Below, in pieces: positions 50,209 to 61,241 of a DNA stretch of 64,000 bases. The DNA is from Acinetobacter bohemicus ANC 3994 (GTDB lineage: Bacteria; Pseudomonadota; Gammaproteobacteria; Pseudomonadales; Moraxellaceae). Every line of letters begins with the position of its first letter. Position 1 is the first letter of the stretch. Position numbers and translations under genes: made by a program. The stretch is taken from assembly GCF_000367925.1 (NCBI RefSeq), contig NZ_KB849176.1, positions 355,447-419,446 of the forward strand, given 5' to 3'. Below the pieces are notes generated by a model. It ran no database searches and was not told the DNA's origin. It saw only the letters and a program-made list of their open reading frames with translations.

Positions 50209-53079
50209 ATGAGTGAACAAGCTAAATCTTCTTGCTGTACAAAACAACAATCGAGTTTGGAATGGGTCAAAGTAGATCCTGTTTGCGGGATGAAAGTCAC
50301 CGATTTGTCTAAACCTAATATTGACTATAAAGGGCAGCGTTATTATTTCTGCTGTAGTGGTTGTTTAAATAAATTTGAGCTAGATCCTGAACAATATCTG
50401 CTGTCAGCTGCGGTCAATGAACCGAAAAAAACCGGTTGTGGCTGTGCTTCAAAAGCTAAAACTGAAGAAAAAACGACTTCATGCTGTGCGCCTCAAGATC
50501 AACAAGCTGTGGCGCAATCATCGGGCTGTTGTGCTGGAAGTAAACCGAAAACAGCAGTTCAATCCATTGAAACGGTGGTTGATCCCGTTTGTGGTATGCA
50601 GGTTAAAACTGATGCTCAATATCACAGTACCTATCAAGGCAAAGACTATTATTTTTGTTCTGAACGCTGTTTAAACAAGTTTAATATCGCACCTGAACAA
50701 TATGTGGTTTCAAAGACTCAAAGCTCTTCATGCTGTGGTACTTCAACACCACCAGAACCGAAAAAACAGTCATCGTGTTGTGCGGGTGGTCATTCTGCAA
50801 ATTCTTCAGGACAAACAGAAATAGATCCTGTCTGTAGCATGTCGGTAGACACATCAACCGATTTAAAAACGGATTATCAAGACAAAACCTATTACTTCTG
50901 TAATCCAGCTTGTTTGGATAAATTTAAACATGATCCTGAATTTTATTTAATTCCACTGGATGAGCGTCCTGTACCAGAAGGTGCGGCGGATATGGATTAT
51001 ACTTGTCCGATGGACCCTGAAATTGTACAAAAAGGCCCGGGGACTTGCCCGATTTGTGGTATGGCTTTAGAGCCAATGCAACCGACTTTAGATGATGCAC
51101 CGAACCCTGAACTGGTGGATTTTAGCCATCGTTTTTGGATCACGTTGCCTTTGACCTTAATTGTTTTTGTATTGGCCATGGGTTCGCATATTCATGCCTT
51201 TATTCCACAGCATATTCAACCGTGGATTGAATTGGTGCTTTCTATTCCTGTGGTGCTTTGGGCGGGTAAACCCATTATTGAGCGCTGCTGGACATCTTAT
51301 AAAACTCGTAACTTAAACATGTGGAGTCTGATTGGTGTTGGGGTGTTAGCAGCCTTTATTTATAGTGTGGTTGCGACCGTTTTTCCCTCTCTTATTCCGA
51401 TGGAAGCCAAAACAGGTCATGGCGTAGCGGTGTATTTTGAAGCGGCCTGTATGATTGTTTCTTTAAGTTTGCTTGGGCAAATGATGGAACTTAAAGCCCG
51501 TGCCAAAACAGCTGATTCATTAAAGTCATTGCTGCGATTGCAATCTAATACTGCAAAACTGTTGCAGAACGACCAAGTGGTCGAAGTTGATATTGGCATG
51601 GTGAAACAAGGCGATATTCTGCAAATTTCATCGGGTGAGCAAATTCCACTAGACGGTATTGTGGTTGAAGGCAAAACCTATGTCGATGAAGCGATGATGA
51701 CGGGTGAGCCAGTCCCAGTCAAAAAAGAGTTAGGTGACTCAGTCATTGGCGGAACGGTGAATCAGCAGGGCAGTATTCGTATTCAAACCACAGCAGTAGG
51801 TGCAAATACCACACTAGCCAAAATGATTCAAACGGTGGCAGAAGCCCAGCGTTCTAAAGCGCCGTTACAACGACTTGCCGATGTGTTTGCTAAATATTTT
51901 GTGGTTACCGTACTGGTCATTAGTGTACTGACGTTTATTGCGTGGATGGTCTTTGGTGGCGCGCAATTTGATTTGGCGCTGATGTGTGCCGTGGCTGTGC
52001 TGATTATTGCTTGTCCGTGTGCTTTAGGTTTGGCAACACCCATGTCGGTGATGGCAACCACGGGACGAGCTGCACAAAAAGGCGTACTGTTTAAAGATGC
52101 CGAAGCGATTGAAGCTTTAAGTAAAGTCAATACATTGGTGATTGATAAAACAGGAACATTGACTGAAGGCAAGCCAAGCCTAAAAGAAATTCAATTATTG
52201 TCCGATCAGGTGACACAAGCTCAGGCTGAACAGTGGATTGCATCTATTGAACAGTATTCGACGCATCCTATTGCACAGACTTTGACGAAACTGGTTGCGG
52301 CAACTGAACTGCTTAAAGTTAATGATTTTGAAGATGTCACGGGCTTTGGCGTAAGAGGTCAGATCAGTGAGCAAATGCTGTATGTCGGCAGTCAAAAGCT
52401 ACTCGATCAATTGGGTTTAAACTTAAAAGAGTCTGTTCAGGCTCAGTTGCAACAACAACGTGCCAAAGGCAATGTGATTAGTTTCTTGGCCAATGAGCAG
52501 GATGTTTTGGCTTATATTTCGATTCATGACGCAGTTAAACCCAATGCGCATCAAGTGATTGCGCAATTGATTGCCGATGGTGTGGATGTTGTCATGGCAA
52601 CCGGTGATCACGAACAAAATGCAAAATTAGTGGCAGCAGAGCTGGGTATTCAGCATGTCTACGGCAACTGTACACCGACTGAAAAATTAGACATTGTGAA
52701 AAGATATCAAGCACAAGGTAAAATTGTGGCCATGGCAGGCGATGGTATCAATGATGCACCTGCACTTGCTCAAGCCAATATTGGGATTGCAATGGGTAAT
52801 GGAACAGATATTGCCAAACAGACGGCACAAATTACTTTGGTCAAAGGTGATATTCGTGGGGTGGCGGATGCCATTCACATGGCCAAACTGGGTGTCAAAA
52901 ACATGAAACAGAATTTGGCATTTTCATTTGTTTATAACGGTTTAGGTGTGCCTGTGGCAGCGGGTATTTTCTATCCATTGACAGGTTTGTTATTGACCCC
53001 GATGTTGGCTGCTGTTGCCATGTCACTGAGTTCATTATCTGTGGTGATTAATGCTTTAAGGCTGCAAAAGTCTAAATAG
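50209..53079 (+). CDS. copA: Copper-translocating P-type ATPase with three YHS domains
   Basis: A 956-residue P1B-ATPase. Its N-terminus has three YHS domains (about residues 20-64, 123-166 and 204-247; VDPVCGMKV, VDPVCGMQV, IDPVCSMSV), each ending in a C-x3/4-C-LxKFxxxPExY block. Cys-rich linkers carry SCC/GCC pairs (C9-C10, near 92, 107, 175, 190). A heavy-metal-binding segment YTCPMDPEIVQKGPGTCPICGMALEP spans about 264-290. The ATPase core has C602-P-C604 in TM6, the phosphorylation motif D646-KTGTLTEG, THPIA and GDGINDAPAL. TM7/TM8 motifs YN and MSLSS fit Cu(I) export (P1B-1). MerR control is likely. The usual HMA domain is replaced by YHS repeats. Confidence 0.93.
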   Translation: MSEQAKSSCCTKQQSSLEWVKVDPVCGMKVTDLSKPNIDYKGQRYYFCCSGCLNKFELDPEQYLLSAAVNEPKKTGCGCASKAKTEEKTTSCCAPQDQQAVAQSSGCCAGSKPKTAVQSIETVVDPVCGMQVKTDAQYHSTYQGKDYYFCSERCLNKFNIAPEQYVVSKTQSSSCCGTSTPPEPKKQSSCCAGGHSANSSGQTEIDPVCSMSVDTSTDLKTDYQDKTYYFCNPACLDKFKHDPEFYLIPLDERPVPEGAADMDYTCPMDPEIVQKGPGTCPICGMALEPMQPTLDDAPNPELVDFSHRFWITLPLTLIVFVLAMGSHIHAFIPQHIQPWIELVLSIPVVLWAGKPIIERCWTSYKTRNLNMWSLIGVGVLAAFIYSVVATVFPSLIPMEAKTGHGVAVYFEAACMIVSLSLLGQMMELKARAKTADSLKSLLRLQSNTAKLLQNDQVVEVDIGMVKQGDILQISSGEQIPLDGIVVEGKTYVDEAMMTGEPVPVKKELGDSVIGGTVNQQGSIRIQTTAVGANTTLAKMIQTVAEAQRSKAPLQRLADVFAKYFVVTVLVISVLTFIAWMVFGGAQFDLALMCAVAVLIIACPCALGLATPMSVMATTGRAAQKGVLFKDAEAIEALSKVNTLVIDKTGTLTEGKPSLKEIQLLSDQVTQAQAEQWIASIEQYSTHPIAQTLTKLVAATELLKVNDFEDVTGFGVRGQISEQMLYVGSQKLLDQLGLNLKESVQAQLQQQRAKGNVISFLANEQDVLAYISIHDAVKPNAHQVIAQLIADGVDVVMATGDHEQNAKLVAAELGIQHVYGNCTPTEKLDIVKRYQAQGKIVAMAGDGINDAPALAQANIGIAMGNGTDIAKQTAQITLVKGDIRGVADAIHMAKLGVKNMKQNLAFSFVYNGLGVPVAAGIFYPLTGLLLTPMLAAVAMSLSSLSVVINALRLQKSK

Positions 53080-53114
53080 TTCTAAATCAGTTTCAACAGC
53101 TCAAATAGGCTGCG

Positions 53115-53147
53115 ATACCCAAGATACATATCTTGGGTATTTTTTTA
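53115..53147 (+). terminator. Terminator of the copper ATPase gene
   Basis: ATACCCAAGAT-acat-ATCTTGGGTAT followed by T7, within 40 bases of the stop codon. Confidence 0.93.
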
Positions 53148-53634
53148 GTGTAAAAGCAGGAACTAAAATGAAATAAAGCAATTTATGAAATAGGTTATAC
53201 ACATGAAAAAAGATGCTCATAAACACAGCGGATGCTAAATAAGAAAAAGGCCTAAAATGTCGCTGAATATGATTTTACAATTTTATCAATTAATCAATTT
53301 TTAAGCATAGAAACTTAATGCACTACAGTGGTGCAATTATTATAAATTTTGGAAATGTATGTAAGTAAATTTATCACGGCTTTAAATGACGATTAAAAAG
53401 CTTAAAATAAACGCAAAAATTTATTCGAAAGCATCAGTTTTTTTATTGACCTAGATATATTGAATTGAAAAAGCAGATTTTTTTATCTTTATTATATTAA
53501 AAAATTGTTTGTGTATTGGTATCAAATTTAAAAATATACCATCACGGTAAAATCGGGCTAAGCTAGTCGCTTGTGAAGATATGATATACATTTTTCTGTA
53601 TACCATCTTCATGACCTTTGAAATGAGATAGGAA
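53148..53634. other. Non-coding region upstream of maeA
   Basis: About 490 AT-rich bases with no ORF. An imperfect hairpin with arms GAAGATATGATATAC (53575-53589) and GTATACCATCTTC (53598-53610) lies 25 bases before maeA and is probably in its 5' leader. AGGAA precedes the maeA start. Its function is not known. Confidence 0.45.
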
Positions 53635-55335
53635 ATGACGACAGATAACTTGGTGATTAAACAACCTTTATATATTCCTTATGCAGGAAATACGCTTTTA
53701 GAACTTCCGTTGTTAAATAAAGGCTCTGCGTTTACCGAACAAGAGCGCAGTAAATTTAATTTACATGGTCTAATTCCGCATGTCATTGAAACTATTGAGG
53801 AACAAAGTCATCGTTCATATCAGCAATATTGCTCATTTAACGATGCCATCAATAAACATATTTACTTGCGTAATATTCAAGATACCAACGAAACCCTGTT
53901 TTATCATCTACTTGAAAATCATTTAAGTGAAATGATGCCGATTATTTACACCCCAACGGTGGGTGAGGCATGTCAGCAATTTTCGGATATTTACCGCCGT
54001 CACCGCGGGATCTTCATCTCTTATCCTGATCGCGATCATATTGAGGACATTTTGCATAACGTCAATCGTAAAAACGTCAAAGTGATTGTGATTACAGATG
54101 GCGAACGTATTTTAGGTTTAGGCGATCAGGGCATCGGCGGCATGGGCATTCCGATTGGTAAGCTTTCCCTGTATACCGCTTGTGGCGGCATTAGCCCTGC
54201 GTATACTTTACCGATCACCTTAGATGTCGGCACCAATAACCAGCAGTTGTTAAATGATCCCATTTATTTAGGCTGGAATCAGCCACGCATTAGTGGTGAT
54301 GAATATTATGATTTTGTTGACGATGTGATTGCTGCGATTCAGCGTCGCTGGCCAGATGCATTGATTCAGTTTGAAGATTTTGCGCAAAAAAATGCCATGC
54401 CATTGCTGAATAAGTACCGCGACAAAATTTGCTGTTTTAATGATGATATTCAAGGCACAGCAGCTGTTTCAGTGGGTAGCTTAATTGCAGCCTCACATGC
54501 CGCAGGCAAACAACTAAAAGATCAGACCGTTGCCTTTTTAGGTGCAGGTTCGGCAGGTTGTGGTATTGCTGAACAAATTGTGGCTCAAATGATGGCCGAA
54601 GGCTTAACGGAAGTAGAGGCACGTGCTCGAGTCTATATGGTTGACCGTTTTGGCTTAATTACTGAAAACCAGCCAAACCTACTAGATTTCCAAAGAAAAC
54701 TAGCGCAAAAGCCTGAAGTGATTGCTGAGTGGGGCAATGCAGAAGAGCTTATTTCTTTACTGGATGTGGTGAAGAATGCCAAACCAACCGTGTTGATTGG
54801 GGTTTCGGGTCAACCGGGTCTATTTACAGAAGAGGTGATCCGCACACTGGCTGCCAACTGTGAACGTCCGATTGTTTTGCCATTATCTAACCCGACGTCA
54901 CGTGTTGAAGCAGTCCCTGCGGATATTATTCAATGGACAGATGGTAAGGCCTTAATTGCGACGGGTAGTCCTTTTGCACCAGTCAATTATCAGGGCAAGA
55001 TTTATAACATTTCGCAGTGTAATAACTCGTATATTTTCCCGGGTATTGGTTTGGGGGTGATTGCATCCGGCGCCACACGCGTGACCGACAGCATGTTAAT
55101 GGCATCAAGCAATGCCCTTGCAGATTGTTCACCGAAACTGATTGATCCTGATGCAGATTTGTTGCCTGACATTGATTCCATTCAGCAGGTTTCAAAAATC
55201 ATTGCGTTAAAAGTGGCACAAGCGGCCATGCAGGCAGGTGTAGCACCGATTGTCAGTAATGAAACTTTAGCAAAAGCCATTGAAGATCATTATTGGAAAC
55301 CTGAGTATCGCAGTTATAAACGTATTACTTTTTAA
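53635..55335 (+). CDS. maeA: NAD-dependent malic enzyme
   Basis: Oxidatively decarboxylates malate to pyruvate and CO2 with NAD. The 566-residue length is that of the SfcA/MaeA type (not the larger MaeB). Motifs: IIYTPTVGEACQQFS near residue 103, VIVITDGERILGLGDQGIGGMGIPIGKL near 145-175, CFNDDIQGTAAVSVGSLIAA near 270 (NAD site) and PLSNPTSRVEA near 420. With pckG and gdhA elsewhere in the window it supports a C4-acid metabolism. A GC-rich hairpin lies directly behind it. Confidence 0.95.
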   Translation: MTTDNLVIKQPLYIPYAGNTLLELPLLNKGSAFTEQERSKFNLHGLIPHVIETIEEQSHRSYQQYCSFNDAINKHIYLRNIQDTNETLFYHLLENHLSEMMPIIYTPTVGEACQQFSDIYRRHRGIFISYPDRDHIEDILHNVNRKNVKVIVITDGERILGLGDQGIGGMGIPIGKLSLYTACGGISPAYTLPITLDVGTNNQQLLNDPIYLGWNQPRISGDEYYDFVDDVIAAIQRRWPDALIQFEDFAQKNAMPLLNKYRDKICCFNDDIQGTAAVSVGSLIAASHAAGKQLKDQTVAFLGAGSAGCGIAEQIVAQMMAEGLTEVEARARVYMVDRFGLITENQPNLLDFQRKLAQKPEVIAEWGNAEELISLLDVVKNAKPTVLIGVSGQPGLFTEEVIRTLAANCERPIVLPLSNPTSRVEAVPADIIQWTDGKALIATGSPFAPVNYQGKIYNISQCNNSYIFPGIGLGVIASGATRVTDSMLMASSNALADCSPKLIDPDADLLPDIDSIQQVSKIIALKVAQAAMQAGVAPIVSNETLAKAIEDHYWKPEYRSYKRITF

Positions 55336-55625
55336 TATGTGAATAATCTATATTTCCCCAAAAATCTTTTGATGTTGATCAATGAGGTTTTTGGGGTAAA
55401 TTTCATCAACGGATAAAGTTTGCATTTAGTTCATATTTAAAATTTTTATTGTCATGATGATTGATGCATCTAGAATGTTTTTGGTTTGAAAGTAACGTTA
55501 AATTAAATAAACAGCACAGTTGAAATGAAATTATAAAAAACTTTATAAGTATTGTATTTTACTTAAAATATTCATCTAATTTATGTATATTAAATCATCT
55601 ATCTAAAAATATAAAACATATAAAA
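55336..55625. other. maeA/cas1 spacer
   Basis: It starts with the maeA terminator-like hairpin (CCCCAAAAA ... TTTTTGGGG, 55356-55396). The remaining 230 bases are extremely AT-rich and precede cas1 without a strong ribosome binding site. The cas promoter must lie here, but no element is distinct. Confidence 0.4.
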
Positions 55626-56585
55626 ATGGAACAACTTAACCCATCAGACTTAAAAGCTATTCTTCATTCTAAACGCGCAAATGTGTATTACCTCGAACAT
55701 GCACGAGTCATGCAGAAAGATGGTCGTGTTCTGTATTTAACTGAAGCTAAAAATGAAAACCAATACTGGAATATCCCGATTGCCAATACCACGGTTATTT
55801 TACTCGGTACAGGTACGTCGATTACTCAGGCAGCGATGCGAATGCTCGCCAGTGCAGGGGTATTGGTTGGTTTTTGTGGTGGAGGTGGAACGCCACTTTT
55901 TATGGGCAGTGAAATTGAGTGGATGACACCGAAAAGTGAATACCGACCAACAGAATATATGCAGGGTTGGATGCAATTTTGGTTTGATGATGAAAAACGT
56001 TTAGCGGTTGCCAAGCAGTTTCAACATGCGCGTATCGATTTTATACGGAAAGTTTGGGATAAAGACCGTGATTTAAAAGAACAGGGTTTTTATTTGGATG
56101 ATCGGGATATTCAAACTGCACTGGATGGTTTTGAAAAGAAAATTCCTAATACCACAAAAGTCGGTGATTTGCTTTTGCATGAAGCGGCCATGACCAAACA
56201 ACTTTATAAAATTGCTGCAACACGCAACAAAATGAGTTTTGAGCGCAATCGTGAACAGGGTGATTTAGCCAATGATTTTCTCAATCACGGTAATTATTTA
56301 GCTTATGGATTGGCAGCGACGACACTTTGGGTTTTAGGCATTCCACACGGTTTTGCCGTAATGCATGGCAAAACCCGCCGTGGTGCTTTGGTGTTTGATG
56401 TGGCGGATTTGATTAAGGATGCTGTGGTACTTCCGTATGCCTTTATTTGTGCGAAAGAAAAAATGACTGAGCAAGAATTCCGCCAACAAATACTGCAAAA
56501 ATTTACGGAGCATAAATGTTTAGATTGGATGTTTGATCAGGTGAAGGAAGCCGCTTTATCTTCTAAAAATGGAGATGAAGCATGA
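55626..56585 (+). CDS. cas1: Type I-F CRISPR-associated endonuclease Cas1
   Basis: Cas1 is the integrase that inserts new spacers. The 319-residue protein begins MEQLNPSDLKAILHSKRANVYYLEH and contains WNIPIANTTVILLGTGTSITQAAM, GFCGGGGTPLFM, and the metal-ligand region HGNYLAYGLAATTLWVLGIPHG and LVFDVADLIKD. These match Cas1f of type I-F systems. The gene is intact. Its 3' end overlaps cas2-3 by four bases (ATGA), which shows translational coupling. The start ATG lacks a clear ribosome binding site but is the conserved one. Confidence 0.97.
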   Translation: MEQLNPSDLKAILHSKRANVYYLEHARVMQKDGRVLYLTEAKNENQYWNIPIANTTVILLGTGTSITQAAMRMLASAGVLVGFCGGGGTPLFMGSEIEWMTPKSEYRPTEYMQGWMQFWFDDEKRLAVAKQFQHARIDFIRKVWDKDRDLKEQGFYLDDRDIQTALDGFEKKIPNTTKVGDLLLHEAAMTKQLYKIAATRNKMSFERNREQGDLANDFLNHGNYLAYGLAATTLWVLGIPHGFAVMHGKTRRGALVFDVADLIKDAVVLPYAFICAKEKMTEQEFRQQILQKFTEHKCLDWMFDQVKEAALSSKNGDEA

Positions 56586-59500
56586 TTGTGACTTTCGTTA
56601 GCCAGTGTGAAAAGAAAGCTTTAGCTCGGACGCGCCGTGTATTGGATGCTTTTGCTGACCGTATTGGCGATAACACATGGCAAACGGTGATTACCGAAGA
56701 TGGCTTAATTGCAGTTAAAAAACTCTTGCGTAAAACGGTGACGAAAAGCACTGCGGTAAGCTGTCATTGGATTCGGGGCAGACGTCGAAGTGAATTGCTG
56801 TGGATTGTGGGGAATCGGAATAAATTTAATATGCAGGGGATTGTGCCTGTGAATACAACAAAGAAAAGTTTGGCACAAAATAAATGGGAAAATGATTGGC
56901 ACTATTTGCCTCTAATCAAAGCATTGGTAGCAGTTTCTGCTTTACTGCATGACTGGGGCAAAGCAACAGTTTTATTCCAAGAAAAACTACAACCAAAAAG
57001 TAAGAATGGTAAAAAGGGTGATCCACTGCGACACGAATGGATTTCATGTTTATTACTTAATGCCTTAGTACAACATTCGGGTGATGTTAAACATGATGGA
57101 GCATGGCTAAATTTATTAATTCACCAGAGTTGGAGTGAAGATGCATTAAAACAAACCATTACACAGCATTTAGATCAGTCCAAAGCTTTAGATCAATTGC
57201 CACCTATGGGCGCAATTGGTTTCATGGTTAATTGTTTCCCATCACCGTTTGCCTGACTTAAAAGAAGAAGATCGTCGAAAGGCTTATGCATCTACCCCAA
57301 AAGAAACACTTCCAAGTTTATTAAAAAGTATTGGTGCAGATTGGGGGTATCAGAATAAATTTGATGAAAATGATTATAAGTCACGTTTAAAACAGTGTTT
57401 TGAGTTTGAACAAGGCTTACTCAGTCAATCTACAGAATGGACGAAACAAATCAAAAAATGGTCAGGACGTTTATTGCAAGAATTAAGTCATACTGAACAA
57501 ATATTTGTGGATGGTAGTTGGCGGGTGATTGTGCATCATGCACGTTTATGTTTGATGCTAGGTGATCATTATTATTCATCTTGTGATGCAGATAAAACGT
57601 GGAAAACCAAGCTGACATTAATTGCTAACACGGATCAAAAAACCAAACAGCCAAAACAGTTTTTAGATGAGCATTTGGTCAATGTGAGTAAAAATGCTTT
57701 ATTGGTGAGTCAATCTTTAAGCCGTTTGGCAGAAGACATGGAACCTGCTTATGATATTCAGAAATTAAAAAAGAAAAGTCCTGATGGTTTTGAGTGGCAA
57801 GATCAGGCAGTCAAAAGTATTCAGCAATTTATTCAAAAGAATGAAGGCACTGAAAAGCAAGGTTGGTTTATTGTCAATATGGCAAGTACAGGCAAAGGTA
57901 AAACCATTGCCAATGCCAAAATCATGCAGGCACTTTCACCGAATGCTGATTCACTGCGTTATATCCTCGCTTTAGGTTTAAGGACTTTAACTCTACAAAC
58001 AGGGGATTCTTATCGTCATGACATTGGTTTGGGTAATGATGAGCTTGCAGTTCTGATTGGTTCTAAAGCGGTTCAAGAGTTGCATCATAAAAACACGCAA
58101 AAGAAAGATGAAATAGAAAACGATCTTGCCGAGATTGGTTCTGAATCTTTAGAACAACTATTAGATAATGAACTTGATTATGAGTCGATGCCACAAGCCG
58201 ATTTTATGAATGCATTATTTCCACAAAATCAGGCAGAACGAAATAAAGCATTTTTATATAAGCCTGTTTTGGCTTGTACCATTGACCATATTATGTCTGC
58301 TACCGAAACCAAACGTGGTGGAAAATATATTTTGCCATGTTTAAGGTTGTTGTCTTCAGATTTAGTCATTGATGAAGTGGATGATTTTAATGGACAAGAT
58401 TTAATTGCGATTGCTCGATTAGTTCATTTAACAGGAATGTTGGGACGTAAGGTGATGATTTCATCTGCAACCATTCCACCTGCATTGGTAGAAGGGTTTT
58501 TCAATGCTTATCAGCAAGGATGGCAACTGTATTGTGCTTTTAAAAAATTAAAAAATACAGATGTAGTCAGCATGTGGGTCGATGAGTTCAAAGCACAAAT
58601 ACAAACGGTTCCGTTAGCGAATAACCACAATATTATTTTGGATTATGAAAATGCACATGAAAAATTTGTACAAATTCGTGCCAAATTTTTATTAGAACAA
58701 GTGGTGAAACATAAGGCATATCTGATTGATTGTGCCGATTTAGTGGTAGAAAAAAACACGCAACAATTAGATGAAAGTGTGCAGACAGAATATTTTAGAC
58801 GTATTCAACAGCATGTAGAAAAATTACATCATGATCATCATACGATTGATGAAAAGACGGGTAAGAAAGTTTCCTTTGGGGTGATTCGAGTTGCCAATGT
58901 TTCACCTTGTGTCGCATTGACCCAATATTTACTTAATGCAGAATGGTCGCCTGATGTGGCTGCTCGTATTATGGCATACCATAGCCGACAAGTTTTATTA
59001 CTGCGCAGTGAGCAGGAACATCATTTAGACGAAGTGCTAAAACGTAAAGAAAAAATGGGTGAACAGCCCAAAGCATTTTCCAACCTTATGATTCGGCAAC
59101 ATTTAGATTCTACCCAAGCAGACAATGTCATTTTTATTTTAGTGGCGACTCCTGTTGAAGAAGTTGGGCGAGATCATGATTTTGATTGGGCAATTGTGGA
59201 GCCATCTTCATATCGTTCGATTATTCAGCTGGCAGGGCGGGTACTTCGGCATCGTAAATTAGAACAGAATATTGAAAAGCCAAATATTGCTTTGCTGCAA
59301 TATAACTTAAAAGGTTTAAGGAAAGCTGATGTTGCTTTTGAAAAGCCCGGTTTTGAAATTAATTCTGCGAAAGGGAATTTTAAATTAGACACCAAAAATT
59401 TTGCTGAATTGGTAGATATCCAGAATATTGAATCAGGCATTAATGCAATTCCTCGCATACAACGTAATTATCCATTGCAACCGACTAAAAAATTAGCTGA

Positions 59501-59972
59501 TTTAGAACATGCTGTCATGGCAGATGCTTTAACGGCTTATGCAAAAGTTGGGGCACAACCGTTAAATGGTTGGCTCACGCAAAAATGGTTTTTAACCGCG
59601 CTGCCACAACGTTTTAATGCCTTTAGACAAAGCTCACCGAATATTCAACTGTTTGCCGTTTGGAAAAATGACAAGCTTATATTTTGTGAGAAAGATGATT
59701 TCGGTGAGTATATTGAGCGGACAGGTTTTTATCATATTTCTTGTGTTGAACTCAATGATTTAGAGAAAGAAAAACTTTGGCTCAATCGAAATTATGGCGA
59801 CATTTTGTGTCGTATGGCAATTGAAAAAGATTCAGAAAATGAAGATATTAAGAGTGAAGTAGAAAAATTATCAAAGCGTTACGGAGAAATAATGCTTCCT
59901 GAATATGACAGTAACAAAAAGCTGACTTATTCAGAGCAATTGGGTTTAGTCGTTTTGAATAAAGATAAATAA
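56582..59972 (+). pseudogene. cas3: cas3 (Cas2-Cas3 fusion), frameshifted
   Basis: Type I-F Cas3 is a Cas2-Cas3 fusion of about 1100 residues. Here it is split. The first frame (56582-57256) has the Cas2 domain (MIVTFVSQCEKKAL, about residues 1-90) and the HD motif LLHDWGKATVLFQEKL near 121-136. At about residue 212 it leaves frame: AIG... replaces the expected AIVSWLIVSHH. The second frame resumes at 57216 and is open for 918 codons with Walker A ASTGKGKT, DEVD, SAT and QLAGRVLRHR. An extra G in ATTGGTTTC (57216-57223) explains the shift. Unless this is a sequencing error, full Cas3 cannot be made; the HD nuclease is cut from the helicase. Confidence 0.9.
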
Positions 59973-59990
59973 TAGGGGGATTAATAGATA

Positions 59991-61241
59991 ATGACAGCAA
60001 GTATTGAAGCATTTTTAAATGAACGAAAAGAGCTGTGGCTCAAAGATCGGTTAAAGAAGGCAGAAAATGAAACGGTAATTGCTGAATTACAGCAGCAAGC
60101 CAATGAACGGTTTAGTTTACAAGAATGGTTGCCTGATGCGGCTAAGCGAGTCAGTCAACTTTCGATGGTGAGCCATCCAAGTAAATTTAGTCACCCTAGT
60201 GCAAAAACATCCAGTGTGATAGTTCAGGCAAAGCATTCAGTCGATGGATATTTACGTAGCGGCAATGTGAATTATCCATTAGATGTTTTTGGTAATGCTG
60301 CGGCAATGGATGTCTTCAAATTTTTGTCAGTTAATTTGGATAATGGGCAAACTGTTTTAGATGCCTTTGAAAAACAGGATGAAGATTTAAAGCAATTCAT
60401 TCAACGTTCCTCTCTGGACTTTGATGTTTTACGCTTAGCTTTTCTCGTGATCAAAGACAATGATACATCAGTAAAAACAGATCATTTAGTCAAGCAGGTT
60501 TATTTTCCAATTGGTGAAAAAAACTACCATTTACTTTCGTTACTTACACCATCGGGATTAATCACCAAGTTAAAGCAAAGTATTGATGCAATACGATTTT
60601 CAGATGCAACAAAACTGGCAAAAGATCGACGTAAAAAAAATGAACTTGATAAAGTGGGTTATGCCGATATTTATGATTTAACAGTGACGGCTTATGGTGG
60701 TACACAACCACAAAATGTCAGTGTATTAAATAGTCAAAATGCAGGACGGGCGTATTTATTATCTAGTGCTCCACCTCAGTTTGAAAAACGTACTATTCGG
60801 TTACCGAAGACAGATTTTTTTGCTCAATCTTTATATCGTAAAAACTTTCAGGACAGCTTTTTACAATTGCATAAATTGATGCAGTTGGATGTGAATAATA
60901 TTGATATTCGTACAGCGATTCGCAACATCATTCAGTTTGTGATTGATCAAGTGATGTTTCAGGCATTTAAAATTAGACAAAGCTATGCTGAAGGATGGTC
61001 GAACGAAGATTACTATGCAAGTTTGCCAAAATTACAACGTGTATGGCTGGACGATTTTTATGAAAATGAACGTGAACAAGATGATGAATGGCGTGATGAA
61101 TTGAGCCGTGAAATTGCACGTTGGATTTTACGAAGTTATGAAAAGTCTATTGAGGGTTCTTTTACGCTTGGAACAGGTGAATTGGTAGAGCTCAAACAAC
61201 GTGTTGAAAAATCTTTACAACAAACGAAGGAGTTTTTCTAA
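59991..61241 (+). CDS. csy1: Type I-F Cascade subunit Csy1 (Cas8f)
   Basis: The large subunit of the I-F surveillance complex, which helps recognise the PAM. The 416-residue protein begins MTASIEAFLNERKELWL and contains WLPDAAKRVSQLSMVSHPSKFSHP, a Csy1 hallmark. The middle part is not strongly motif-rich. It shares a base with csy2 (TAATG), so they are coupled. Nothing suggests damage. Confidence 0.93.
   Translation: MTASIEAFLNERKELWLKDRLKKAENETVIAELQQQANERFSLQEWLPDAAKRVSQLSMVSHPSKFSHPSAKTSSVIVQAKHSVDGYLRSGNVNYPLDVFGNAAAMDVFKFLSVNLDNGQTVLDAFEKQDEDLKQFIQRSSLDFDVLRLAFLVIKDNDTSVKTDHLVKQVYFPIGEKNYHLLSLLTPSGLITKLKQSIDAIRFSDATKLAKDRRKKNELDKVGYADIYDLTVTAYGGTQPQNVSVLNSQNAGRAYLLSSAPPQFEKRTIRLPKTDFFAQSLYRKNFQDSFLQLHKLMQLDVNNIDIRTAIRNIIQFVIDQVMFQAFKIRQSYAEGWSNEDYYASLPKLQRVWLDDFYENEREQDDEWRDELSREIARWILRSYEKSIEGSFTLGTGELVELKQRVEKSLQQTKEFF

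Noticed and set aside
57195..57240. Programmed ribosomal frameshift in cas3
   Set aside because: No slippery heptamer or A/T-rich shift site precedes the break, and a one-base insertion is the simpler explanation.
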